In this document: positions 15,791 to 24,324 of the stretch, piece by piece
How positions within the stretch are numbered: the first letter of the stretch is position 1
How the letters are laid out: every line of letters begins with the position of its first letter
Assembly (NCBI RefSeq): GCF_004136635.1
Contig: NZ_NOIU01000004.1
Span: 186,001 to 250,000, forward strand
Direction: 5' to 3'
Source of the DNA: Rothia halotolerans
GTDB lineage: Bacteria > Actinomycetota > Actinomycetes > Actinomycetales > Micrococcaceae
DNA: 64,000 nucleotides
Notes under the pieces: generated by a model
The model's input: only the letters and a program-made list of their open reading frames with translations
Database searches by the model: none
Told to the model about the DNA's origin: nothing
Program-made: the position numbers and the translations under genes

Positions 15791-16707
15791 AAATCGCCGG
15801 TCATACCCTGGGAACACCAGATCATACCGTTCCGGAAGCACTTAGACTCTTCAAGCGTGCCGGTCTTGATGCTGCCGAAATCATCTATCAGAATGACTAC
15901 ACCAGCGGCCTGGGCATCCAAGATACTGCGGCGGCAACTGAAGCAGCCCGAGTCGCAGAGGGTGAAGGGATCCCCATCATTGGGTTGACCCCATACACCA
16001 TGGCGATCAATGCCACCGATGACCACACACGGCGGGCAGCGGTAGATGAGCTCCGGACCGCTATCGATACCGCCCATACAGTCGGTGCAAACCGGATCCG
16101 CGTCTATGCTGGACAGTGGCAGGCCCATCAAGATGACTACGAGGCCCACTGGGCCCAGCTCCTCCGCTCCCTCAGGGAATTATCAGTTCAAGCGCAAGAG
16201 GCCGGGGTTATCCTCTGTCCCGAAAACCACTTCGGCACGATGACCCAGACCGCCCGAGATACTGCTCGTCTGGTGCGAGAGATAGACTCACCTTCTGTCC
16301 GTGTTCTTTATGACCAGGCTAACCTTACTTTTACCCACGACGAAGATATCGATGAGGCATTCGCCGTACAGGGTGATCTGATCGGACACGTACACGTCAA
16401 AGATCTCGTATTCGTAGACCCGGATGCCCCCTTCGTCGCCTCAGAGACCGCACGTGTTCACGCCGAAGAGCGGGCTGTTCGCTCCCGTGTTGTGGGTGAC
16501 GGCTCCGTTGATTGGGCATGGATTCTTCGACGGTTGTGGGAGCGAGGATATGATGGAATCCTCTCGCTTGAATATGAATACCGATGGCATCCCCAAGACC
16601 TTGACGACCCTGAGGTCGGATTCCGTCGGGGGGCAAAATACCTCCGGAATCTGCTGAGCGATCTTGAAAACAAATCATCTACTCACAACTCGGAGGTGCT
16701 GTCATGA
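15787..16707 (+). CDS. Sugar-phosphate isomerase/epimerase family TIM-barrel protein
   Basis: A 306-residue xylose-isomerase-like TIM barrel. Metal-binding acidic and histidine residues are visible in ILCPENHFGTM, VLYDQANL, GHVHVKDLVFV and ILSLEYEYRWHP, in the order expected for this superfamily (IolE/IolH, KguE and epimerase relatives). It overlaps the VOC gene and the second Gfo/Idh/MocA gene by 4 nt each. It may isomerise or dehydrate a keto-sugar made by the oxidoreductases. Confidence 0.82.
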   Translation: MKIAGHTLGTPDHTVPEALRLFKRAGLDAAEIIYQNDYTSGLGIQDTAAATEAARVAEGEGIPIIGLTPYTMAINATDDHTRRAAVDELRTAIDTAHTVGANRIRVYAGQWQAHQDDYEAHWAQLLRSLRELSVQAQEAGVILCPENHFGTMTQTARDTARLVREIDSPSVRVLYDQANLTFTHDEDIDEAFAVQGDLIGHVHVKDLVFVDPDAPFVASETARVHAEERAVRSRVVGDGSVDWAWILRRLWERGYDGILSLEYEYRWHPQDLDDPEVGFRRGAKYLRNLLSDLENKSSTHNSEVLS

Positions 16708-17684
16708 ACAAAACCAAGGTAGGCGTAATCGGTGCTGGAAATATCGCTACCATTGCGCAACTTCCGACTCTAGTGCAACGCGAAGACGTTGAATTGCGTG
16801 CCCTGGTGTCTCGCCGCCCCGATCCGAGTGCAGTGCAGCGTCGGTGGGGTTTTGCGAATGTCTATCCGACGGTTGATGAGATGCTATCGAGCGAGCAGCT
16901 TGATGCTGTTTTCGTTCTTACCCCTCGATCTGAACACGTTGCAGGTGTTGAAAAGGCTCTAGAAGCGGGGGCGGATGTATTCTGCGAAAAGCCACTCGCC
17001 ACGTCTACAGAAGATGCAGTGCGACTTGCTGAATTGGCAGATGCGCGTGGATGCGTACTGATGGTGGGTTTGAACCGGCGGTTTGCCCCCGTTTATATGT
17101 CTGCTCGAGAGGCCTTTGGGGAATCCGGGGCGACATTCTGTGTCGCTCAGAAGAATCGGGCAGGGTCCGAATATAGAGCTACGTTTGAGAATGCTATTCA
17201 TATGGTAGATCTTCTGCGCTGGTTCTGTGGCGGAGATGTGGTTGAGGTTTCTGCGACAGCTGCCGGTTCTGACCCCTGGGAGGAAGACGGCACTAGTGCA
17301 TTAATCCGTTTCTCTTCAGGAAATACAGGATTGCTGGTAGCCGCTCGTACGGCGGGGGACTGGGGGGAGAAACTCGACGCATATGGGCAGATGCGGACTG
17401 CCGAGGTGATCGCTCCAGATTCCGTTGCAATCACCGACAACGGAATAAAGAAGGTCCGCACGATGAGCCCTGAAGCTTTCGGGTGGGCGACGGCGACGGA
17501 GACGTTCGGATTTGCAGCCGCCGTACATCATTTCCTGGATAGAGTTCGGGATCGGGGTCAACCTCTGACCTCCGGTTGGGAGGCTGCCAAAACACAGCAG
17601 CTGCTGGATCAGATTCTTCGTGAGGCCGGGCTGCCCACTGTGGAGCAGGAAGGACGCGAGTGGTCGAGCAAGGCCGCTCGTTAG
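16704..17684 (+). CDS. Gfo/Idh/MocA family oxidoreductase (second copy)
   Basis: A 326-residue NAD(P)-dependent dehydrogenase with a canonical VGVIGAGNIATIAQLP nucleotide-binding loop and the signature DVFCEKPLATS. It differs clearly from the first copy, so the two are paralogues rather than a duplication. Pairs of such enzymes with a TIM-barrel isomerase occur in pathways that oxidise a sugar at C3, rearrange it and reduce it again. It overlaps the TIM-barrel gene by 4 nt. Third positions are markedly A/T richer than in the flanking chromosome. Confidence 0.82.
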   Translation: MNKTKVGVIGAGNIATIAQLPTLVQREDVELRALVSRRPDPSAVQRRWGFANVYPTVDEMLSSEQLDAVFVLTPRSEHVAGVEKALEAGADVFCEKPLATSTEDAVRLAELADARGCVLMVGLNRRFAPVYMSAREAFGESGATFCVAQKNRAGSEYRATFENAIHMVDLLRWFCGGDVVEVSATAAGSDPWEEDGTSALIRFSSGNTGLLVAARTAGDWGEKLDAYGQMRTAEVIAPDSVAITDNGIKKVRTMSPEAFGWATATETFGFAAAVHHFLDRVRDRGQPLTSGWEAAKTQQLLDQILREAGLPTVEQEGREWSSKAAR

Positions 17685-17709
17685 CTCGCAGGAATAGAAA
17701 GGTATAAAC

Positions 17710-18450
17710 GTGTCTGAGCAAATAGTTCTAGTAACTGGTTCTAGTGGAGGCATCGGGGCAGCTGTTGTAAGTACACTCAATCGGCGTGGCGACGTGGTTA
17801 TCGGCGCCGATCGCGAATCGAAGCCCGATCAGGAAGTAGATTCTTTTTTTGAGCTGGACGTTACCGATGAAGAGCAAACTCGGCAACTGGTAGGCTCGGT
17901 TTTCAAGAAGTACGGACGTATCGACGCCTTGGTGCATGCGGCTGGAGTTCTCGGCGGCACCCCGGATCCGTTCGCTACCTCTACTTCCGAGTTTGAGCAG
18001 ATTATGCGCATCAACGCTGCGGGGACATTCACTATTGCCCGGGAGGTCGGAAACATCATGCGTGAGTCCGGCACCGCAGGAACTATGCTATTGCTTTCTT
18101 CTGTGGCTGCCAAAGAAGCGCGTGTGGATTATCTGCCGTATAACGCCAGTAAAATCGCGGTTCTGCATATAATGTGGTCGATGGCGAAAATCTTGGGACC
18201 GGATGGAATATCAGTGAACGCTGTGAATCCGGGGCCGGTGAACACGCCCCTTTGGTCCCAGCTTGCTGAACAGTCGGGTGCAGCGCAGGCGGCACGGGCC
18301 GCTCGTGCTCAGCAACTGCCCATGCAGCGTTTCGCGGAGCCTGCCGAGGTGGCACGTAGCATTGAATTCTTGACCGCGCCAGAGAACCGGTACCTGACGG
18401 GCCTCTCTATGGATGTCGCCGGCGGCGCGCATCTTGGAATGGGAACATAA
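17710..18450 (+). CDS. Short-chain dehydrogenase/reductase
   Basis: A 246-residue classical SDR. The cofactor motif is VTGSSGGIGAAV, HAAGVLGG stands for the NAG motif, LLLSSVAAK carries the catalytic serine and YLPYNASK the YxxxK pair. The start is a GTG 25 bp after the second oxidoreductase, with GAAAGG upstream. It is the last gene of the cassette. It is probably a sugar or sugar-acid dehydrogenase; the substrate is unknown. Confidence 0.83.
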   Translation: MSEQIVLVTGSSGGIGAAVVSTLNRRGDVVIGADRESKPDQEVDSFFELDVTDEEQTRQLVGSVFKKYGRIDALVHAAGVLGGTPDPFATSTSEFEQIMRINAAGTFTIAREVGNIMRESGTAGTMLLLSSVAAKEARVDYLPYNASKIAVLHIMWSMAKILGPDGISVNAVNPGPVNTPLWSQLAEQSGAAQAARAARAQQLPMQRFAEPAEVARSIEFLTAPENRYLTGLSMDVAGGAHLGMGT

Positions 18451-18570
18451 TATATATTACTCACTTGATTTCAACTATGATCATTATTTGTATAATTCTG
18501 CCCTGTATTGAATCCCCATAAATTGATCTATCAATTCTCCTAATAGGAGAATAAAATTTATGCAGAGGCG
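18451..18570. repeat. A/T-rich junction with two adjacent palindromes
   Basis: This 120-bp stretch is the most A/T-rich DNA seen in the window. AATTGAT CT ATCAATT (18521-18536) and ATTCTCCTA A TAGGAGAAT (18534-18552) are both perfect inverted repeats that share three bases. No long T run follows, so it is not a classical terminator. High-G+C, broken gene fragments begin directly to the right. It is the right edge of the catabolic cassette. Confidence 0.65.
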
Positions 18571-18582
18571 GGACCTTTCTTA

Positions 18583-18815
18583 GTGCGGTGCCGCAAGGAG
18601 CAGTTCGGCACGGGCAGCGGCGCGCAGGATCTGCTCGCCTCCCTGCGGGACGACGGCGCGACGGACCGCAAGTTCGCCGAGGTGAGGGAGGAGGGTGCTC
18701 CGCTGCTGCGCAGCGAGGAGGGGCTGGGCTGCTACCGCATCTTCCGCGCGGCCCTCTTCGGCGCACCTCGTGGAGATCGACGCCGATTCCAGGAAAGACG
18801 TCGCGGGCCCGCGGC
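18583..18815 (+). pseudogene. High-G+C gene fragment of unknown identity
   Basis: The reading frame on the plus strand has the third-position G/C bias of a real actinobacterial gene (QFGTGSGAQDLLASLRDD, then EEGLGCYRIFRAALFG), but it has no start, RBS or recognisable complete domain. It runs into the 3' end of an opposing broken SDR gene. It is probably the remains of a coding sequence cut by the cassette insertion. I do not recognise the family. Confidence 0.35.
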
Positions 18816-18826
18816 TCAGGGCAGGC

Positions 18827-19382
18827 TCAGCTGTACCGTTCCTCCTCCGTGACGGTGTAGACCTGCCCGGTGATGAATGAGACGTCCTCCGAGGCGAGGA
18901 AGGCGACCAGTGCGGCGACCTCCTCGGGCGCTCCTGTCCGCGCCACCGGATGGATTCGGCCGATGTCCCGGCGGAAGGCCTCGGGGTCGGTCGTGCTCTC
19001 GATGAATTCGAGGTTCAGGTCCGTCTCGATCCAGCCGGGCGCCACCGCATCGCAGCGAATCCCCTCGTGTCCGTGGTCCACGGCGACGGCGCGGGTGAAG
19101 CCTTGGTCGCGCTGTATGCCGCGTGCCCGGGATTGGAGCTGATCCCCTCGAGGGAGCCGGTGTTGACGATGCCCCCGGGTCTTGCGCAGGGGGGGGCAGT
19201 GCTGCGCGGATCATCAGGAAGGGACCGGGGAGGTTGACCGCCAGGTTGCGGTGCCAGTCGGCGAGCAACATCTCCTCGATCAGCGCTTCCTGCATCATCC
19301 CCGCGTTGTTGACGAGGACGTCGAGCTGGCCGGTGTGCTCGACGACTTCGGCCACGGTGGCCTCGGCGCTCTCCGGGGCGAC
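18827..19382 (-). pseudogene. Broken short-chain dehydrogenase gene
   Basis: Read on the minus strand, SDR motifs appear in order but in different frames. [11 protein letters not shown] and WHRNLAVNL lie in one frame, and [11 protein letters not shown] and [19 protein letters not shown] in another. The family ending, [10 protein letters not shown], is again in the first frame. The cofactor-binding N-terminus is missing beyond about 19382, the catalytic YxxxK stretch is destroyed by the frameshifts, and at least two shifts are needed. It is non-functional. Confidence 0.8.
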
Positions 19383-19439
19383 TTATCGAGGCCTAACGTA
19401 ATCCTGTTCGGGCGGCCGCGAAGCAGAAAGTCGCTGCAG

Positions 19440-19670
19440 TTCTAGAACCTCCGCACAGCATCCCGTCTCGCTGAGCGAGGTCATCACGCTCGGGCGCGTT
19501 CTGAACCGCCAAGCCGAGGATGTGCAGGCGTACTTCGATCGTCCGGCACCAATAACTATTCCGCCGAGGCGCTCCGTGGCCGCCCAAGCATCTCCGCTGC
19601 ATCGCATGGGGCTTCCGGAAACTCACCCATCGCCTCGGTCAGAGGCTCGTGCCTTCATCCTCGCGCGGTG
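19440..19670 (+). mobile_element. ISL3-family transposase remnant (C-terminal part)
   Basis: The frame around 19465-19540 reads LSEVITLGRVLNRQAEDVQAYFDR in parts (EVITLGRVLNRQAEDV, AYFDR), the conserved ISL3 segment before the DRPGTSNGPTEA motif. After a frameshift the next pieces read GTNNYSAEAL and then HLRCIAWGFRKLTHR, matching the usual HLRGSALGFRNLTNY ending. Point changes and shifts make it inactive. It lies between two other broken genes. Confidence 0.65.
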
Positions 19671-19916
19671 AATACAGCGTCATAACCCCGACGCCTAGTT
19701 CTGTGCCCGTCTGGCTGGCATGACGCGCACCTCGTCGAGAAAAGGTATAAATGGCGTTGATAGACCTCGGGCGAGCCGGGGAACGCGTCTATGAAGCCGG
19801 TGAGGGACACTTGGAGGTGGGCGATATTGGTCGCGGTGCAGCCGGGGCGGAGGGTGCCCTGCTGAGGCGAACATTCACCCCCGGGGGCGTCCCCACTTAA
19901 CGGAGATGAGGGCAGC
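19671..19916. other. Gap without a recognisable gene
   Basis: No frame here has family motifs, a good start or a consistent codon bias. It probably consists of further decayed fragments between the ISL3 remnant and the oxidoreductase pseudogene. Confidence 0.4.
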
Positions 19917-20470
19917 ATGAGGACCGACGACACGAAGTACAGCAACTTCACCGGTTGGATGGACCGGCCGGGCGGTGTGCAGCGTGCAGCCCGAGCCTGA
20001 CAGCGGCCTCACCTGCGACGTCGTCGTGATTGGAGGCGGGATGGGCGAGTCCATCGGCGGGATGCTGAGCCCGGGCAAGCTCGCCCGCGGAGTACGCCAA
20101 GCCGTGCTCGACTCCTCGACCAAGGTATACGAGCAGACGCGGGTGAGCGACGTCCAACGGACAGGCAGCACCGTCGAGCTTACGACGCCGCATGGCACCG
20201 TGCGGGCCAACAAGGTGGTGCTCGCAACCAACCCTATTCCGGCGAGTGGGACGTCATGCCCAAGAACCACGCGACGCCGCTGTACATCATCGAGATCGAG
20301 TCGGAGCCCATCGCGCCGGAGCGGCTCGCCGAGCTGGACCGGACCAGTCAGTCTGGCGTCATCACCCAGCACCAGTTGATGATCCACTACCGGATCACCC
20401 CGCGCAACACCATCGTCTGCGGGGTCCGCCAAGCACAGCACGGTCAGACCTACCCGCTCCCGGGCCCAGC
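19917..20470 (+). pseudogene. Broken FAD-dependent (DAO-type) oxidoreductase gene
   Basis: An ATG at 19917 with a GGAG ahead starts a frame that stops after about 28 codons. The +1 frame then gives LTCDVVVIGGGMG, the FAD dinucleotide-binding motif of D-amino-acid-oxidase-type flavoproteins. The sequence jumps from this motif directly to a middle-domain segment (GTVRANKVVLATNP), so internal sequence is deleted, and another shift leads to HATPLYIIEIESEP and HYRITPRNTIVCGVRQ. It is inactive. Confidence 0.7.
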
Positions 20471-21380
20471 GTCGTGCACGACGAGGACTTCGCCGGCATC
20501 TGCTCGAACGCCTCGAAGTACCCGTCATCGACGACGCTGCTGATGCAGCCGTTCGTCCTCCGGCCGCCTGGGGGCTGGACCGGCCCAACGATTTCTTCAA
20601 CGGCGGCAAGACGCTGGCGCGAGGAACGCTGCGTCGTCGCGGAGTTGGGAGGCGCTATGGATCGATCTGGTGATTCTTGTGCATGGCGACGCCATCACGC
20701 CGCAAACCGTTAAAGTGCTCACTGCGCGAGCCTTCCTTGAAGGATGCGAACGGGTGTGTGCATGCGGCCAGGAACCCAGCCAGTATCGCTGAAGACCGGA
20801 CGAACCGTGCATCGAGGGCGAAGTCGATGTGCTGCAGCAGCGCGGTCCTTGCGCACATGAACCGTATCAGGCCAACGGTGGGTCGGGGAGTAAACGCGCT
20901 ACTACGGGGGGGGGGGGCTGTCGATGGAACCCGTAGCGCGCACTCTGGCGGCGGCGAAGACCGCGTGCGCACCTGCGCGGTCCTCCCGTGATACTCCGGA
21001 GGAACCATCGCCTTGCTGTACGTATAGAGGTTGAGCATCTGGCGCATCATCTTCTCGTTATTCACGGGCTGAGGGGAAGTCAAACTAGCCCTTCATGAAC
21101 CGCGCATCCTCAAGCAGGATCACCGTCGTGCACTGCATATCAAGCATGACCATCAACGCGACCTCGGCGCACGCCCCATCCAGCACTCTCGGAAGGGAAA
21201 ACCCACTATGGGCACCAGTCGCAGCCGACCATCGCCGGCACGAATTCGGAGTTTTGCTCAGGATGCCAACATCTCTCAAGAGGACTCGGCGACGCATGGG
21301 GCGGACCAAAGCTGTTCTCAGCCCGTCCTCTAGAGCTCCGGCTGGACATCCACCTCCTCGCAGCAGCACTACAGAACCAA
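20471..21380. other. Decayed region with a 12-G homopolymer
   Basis: Short frames occur on both strands (for example LLERLEVPVIDDAADAAV near 20500-20550), but none can be tied to a family or given a convincing start. A run of 12 G lies at 20906-20917. The region ends at the stop of the glycerate kinase gene. I see no supported gene. Confidence 0.4.
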
Positions 21381-22607
21381 TCACCACTTGCCTCGCCGGT
21401 CGAGTCCCGTCTCCGCCAGCGCGGCGCCGAGCATGAGAGTGCGCATCAGCCGCTCGGTGGCCTCCCTCAGGAGGTTCTCCCCATCGGCGACGGCGTCTTC
21501 CAGAGACATAGGAATGGGAACGATCGAGGCGATAGCATCGATGCCGATGTCGTAGACGCCCCGAGCCCCCTCTCCGAGGGTTCCGGCCAGAGCTATGACC
21601 GGCACTCCGTGCTCTCCGGCGCGGCGGGCCAGCTCGGCGGGGACTTTCCCCCGGGGCGTCTGGAAATCGATGGCACCTTCGGCGGTGACCACCAGATCAG
21701 CCTTCGCGAGCAGGGACTCGAGGTCGATCCCGGCCAAACCGGAATCCAGCAACGCCTCGAAACGCGGCATCAGGACCGCCCCCACCGACGCGAGACCTGC
21801 TCCCAGCCCACCCGACGCGCCGGTTCCTGCCCCCGTCGAGAAGTCGATCCCGGCCGCGCTGGGAAGACGGTCTCGCGTCAGCACCCTGGCCCAGTGGTCG
21901 AAACCCCGGGAGAGCTCCTCGACCTGCTCAGGGCTCGCCCCTTTCTGCGGGGCGAAGACACGGGCGACACCGCGGGGTCCGGTCAGGATGTTGTACGGAT
22001 TCAGCGCCAAGGTGATCTTCACGCTTCCCTCTCGGATCGCCGGGTGCAATCCGCTCAGATCCACGCGGTCCACTTGCTTCAGGTGCGTTCCGCCTTCGGG
22101 AACTTCTCGACCCTCGGCATCGAGGACCGCAGCGCCCAGCGCTTTCAGAGCACCCATTCCACCGTCGCTGGTCCCCGAATCGCCGCAGCCGACAAGGACC
22201 TGCTGTACCCCCGATTCGATGGCTCCGGCGATCAGCTGCCCGACGCCGTAGGTAGTGGTGGCTCCCGGATCGCGCTGGTCCCGGGGCACGAGGGCAAGGC
22301 CACCCGCTGCCGCCATCTCGACGACGGCCGTGCCTTCGGCGTCCCCGCCCAGCAGGGCGTAGTGGGAGCTGACCTGCTGCCCCACGGGCCCGATGACGCT
22401 GGCGGGAACAACGTGCCCATTGGTAGCCGCGGCCATGGTCTTCGCGGTCCCTTCGCCTCCGTCCGCGATGGGGATGGCCTTGATGAGGGCACCAGGTACC
22501 GCGCGGCGGATGCCTGCGCTGATGGCATGGGCCACATCATGGGCATCCAGGGATTCTTTGAAACCCGAGGGCGCCACCAGGATGTATCGCGGGAATGCCG
22601 AAACCAA
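21381..22607 (-). CDS. glxK: Glycerate kinase (GarK/GlxK type)
   Basis: A 408-residue glycerate kinase of the GarK/GlxK family, which phosphorylates D-glycerate to phosphoglycerate. Family patterns are VAPSGFKESLDA at the N-terminus, IPIADGGEGT, GCGDSGTSDGGMGAL, GAGTGASGGLGAG and TAEGAIDFQTPRGKVP. The TTG at 22607 is preferred over the GTG at 22640 because AAGGAGA lies at the right distance and the family N-terminus starts here. It is the last gene of a minus-strand operon with a DASS transporter and a sensor-kinase-like protein, so the operon is likely for glycerate or a precursor. Confidence 0.88.
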   Translation of the reverse strand: MVSAFPRYILVAPSGFKESLDAHDVAHAISAGIRRAVPGALIKAIPIADGGEGTAKTMAAATNGHVVPASVIGPVGQQVSSHYALLGGDAEGTAVVEMAAAGGLALVPRDQRDPGATTTYGVGQLIAGAIESGVQQVLVGCGDSGTSDGGMGALKALGAAVLDAEGREVPEGGTHLKQVDRVDLSGLHPAIREGSVKITLALNPYNILTGPRGVARVFAPQKGASPEQVEELSRGFDHWARVLTRDRLPSAAGIDFSTGAGTGASGGLGAGLASVGAVLMPRFEALLDSGLAGIDLESLLAKADLVVTAEGAIDFQTPRGKVPAELARRAGEHGVPVIALAGTLGEGARGVYDIGIDAIASIVPIPMSLEDAVADGENLLREATERLMRTLMLGAALAETGLDRRGKW

Positions 22608-22701
22608 GAGGGTCTCCTTCTGTTGAGGGCAACGGGTCACCGGAATTGGCGACCAGCAGGGTATGCCGAGTCTGTGGACAGCTGAGGCGGGGCGGGCATC
22701 C

Positions 22702-24324
22702 TCATGGGGAAGTGAAGAGGGGCATTCCCAGCGCGGGCCAGACGAAGAACGCGAAGAGCAAGATCAGGACAATCATCAGAGGGGCCAAGAACAGGCTGAG
22801 GCGTAAGAGGTGATGAGGTGCAAAGGTATCGATGCCCTCGACCTCGGAGAAGATGGTAACGGGCTTGGCCGAGCTCGTGAGGGTGTGGCAGAAGCCCGCG
22901 GCCGCCGTGGATGCGAACGCCGCCGCCATCGGTTCCACCCCTACTCCCGGGGCCAGCGAGATCACCAGCGGGATCAGTACCGCCGACCGCGCCGACCGCG
23001 ACTGGACGACCAGGTGGGCGGCGGTCGACATGACAACGACCACGATCACGAACGCCACCCCGGCACCCGCCCCTTGATCCGTCAGGGGTCTCATGATGCT
23101 GTGCGCCAGCCAATCGGCCGCACCGGAACCCAACAGGGCCGTCCCCAGCGTCAGAGTCGCCGCCATGAAAAGCAACATCGACCACGGGACGGTCTTGAGG
23201 GCCTTCCCCATGCTGACCGATCCGAATCGCGGGCTGGTCACCAATAGCGCGCCCATCAGCGCGACGACGGCCGGATGTAGCTCGTGCAGCGGTTCGGTGC
23301 ACCACAACGCCACCACGGTGCCGACCAGCAGAGCTGCACGTGTTTGACCGACGGTCATCGGCCCGCTCAGCGGGATGGGAGAATGCTTCTGCACCTGGTG
23401 GAGGGAAATGCTCAGGCCCTTGCGGCGATCCTCCCGCCGGGTGAAAAGCCACAGGATGAGCTCCGCGCACAGATGAGAGGAGACGAAGGCCAATGGCAAC
23501 CCGAAGAGCAGCCACGTGGCGAATGAGAAGCCTTCCTGCCCGGCTGCCTGCAGGATCTGGCTGGTGATCAGGTGCGCCCCTGCGCCTAGGTAGGAGGCCA
23601 CCGCAGAAAGGAGTATCACCGAAGGAAAGAGCAGGGACAGGGACAGCACCACACGAGGACGATCGGCGAGGACCTTGGCGAGGGCGATGAAGATCGGCAA
23701 AGCCAGGGCCGCGCGACCCGAGGTGGAGGGGATGGCGAACGCCGTCGCCACAAGGACGCTCGTCAACAGGTGGGTGAGTTGTCGGAGGCCGTGTGCTCCC
23801 GTGACGATGTACGCGGCCGCTCGGGTGCTCAGCCCCGTGGTGGTGACCCCCGCCGCGATAACGAATGCCGCGAGAAGCAGCCAGACGGTCTCCTCACCCA
23901 AAGAGTCGAAGAGCTGCTCGTCGGGGAGCATGCCGGTGACGACCAGGATGACGGCGGCCCCGAGCGCTATGTAGGTATCCCCGATGGGGGAGAAAATCCA
24001 TAACCATATCGCCGCTGCGAAAACGGCTAGGGTCAGCGCACCTTCGGCCGAGAGCCCGGGCGAGCCCGCCCGAGCCGGAGGCCCAGTGGCTTCATAACCG
24101 CACCAGATGACGAAAACCGTCAAGAATAGAGCGCCCAGGGCGGCTATCCAGCGCCCTCTGCCCCAACTGGGGCGGTTGACGGCTTGCGGTTGATCCCCCC
24201 AAACCGGCGGAGTGGTGGAGTAGCGGACGGGCGCCGTGGATGCGGTCCGCGAGCGAGGCTTCTGGGCCTCGCCGGGATGCAGAGGGACATCGCGGGAGGC
24301 CTCGGAGCGTCGGGAAGTGCTCAT
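22702..24324 (-). CDS. DASS/SLC13-type anion:Na+ symporter
   Basis: A 540-residue membrane protein with an approximately 55-residue cytoplasmic N-terminus and about 11-12 hydrophobic helices, including IPSTSGRAALALPIFIALA and the late motif FASTAAAGFCHTL, which resemble the SNT-type motifs of the divalent-anion symporter family (dicarboxylates, sulfate, citrate). Its ATG overlaps the stop of the sensor-kinase gene (ATGA), and it is 94 bp ahead of the glycerate kinase start. It is therefore the likely importer of glycerate, tartronate or a related acid. The exact substrate is not readable from sequence. Confidence 0.78.
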   Translation of the reverse strand: MSTSRRSEASRDVPLHPGEAQKPRSRTASTAPVRYSTTPPVWGDQPQAVNRPSWGRGRWIAALGALFLTVFVIWCGYEATGPPARAGSPGLSAEGALTLAVFAAAIWLWIFSPIGDTYIALGAAVILVVTGMLPDEQLFDSLGEETVWLLLAAFVIAAGVTTTGLSTRAAAYIVTGAHGLRQLTHLLTSVLVATAFAIPSTSGRAALALPIFIALAKVLADRPRVVLSLSLLFPSVILLSAVASYLGAGAHLITSQILQAAGQEGFSFATWLLFGLPLAFVSSHLCAELILWLFTRREDRRKGLSISLHQVQKHSPIPLSGPMTVGQTRAALLVGTVVALWCTEPLHELHPAVVALMGALLVTSPRFGSVSMGKALKTVPWSMLLFMAATLTLGTALLGSGAADWLAHSIMRPLTDQGAGAGVAFVIVVVVMSTAAHLVVQSRSARSAVLIPLVISLAPGVGVEPMAAAFASTAAAGFCHTLTSSAKPVTIFSEVEGIDTFAPHHLLRLSLFLAPLMIVLILLFAFFVWPALGMPLFTSP

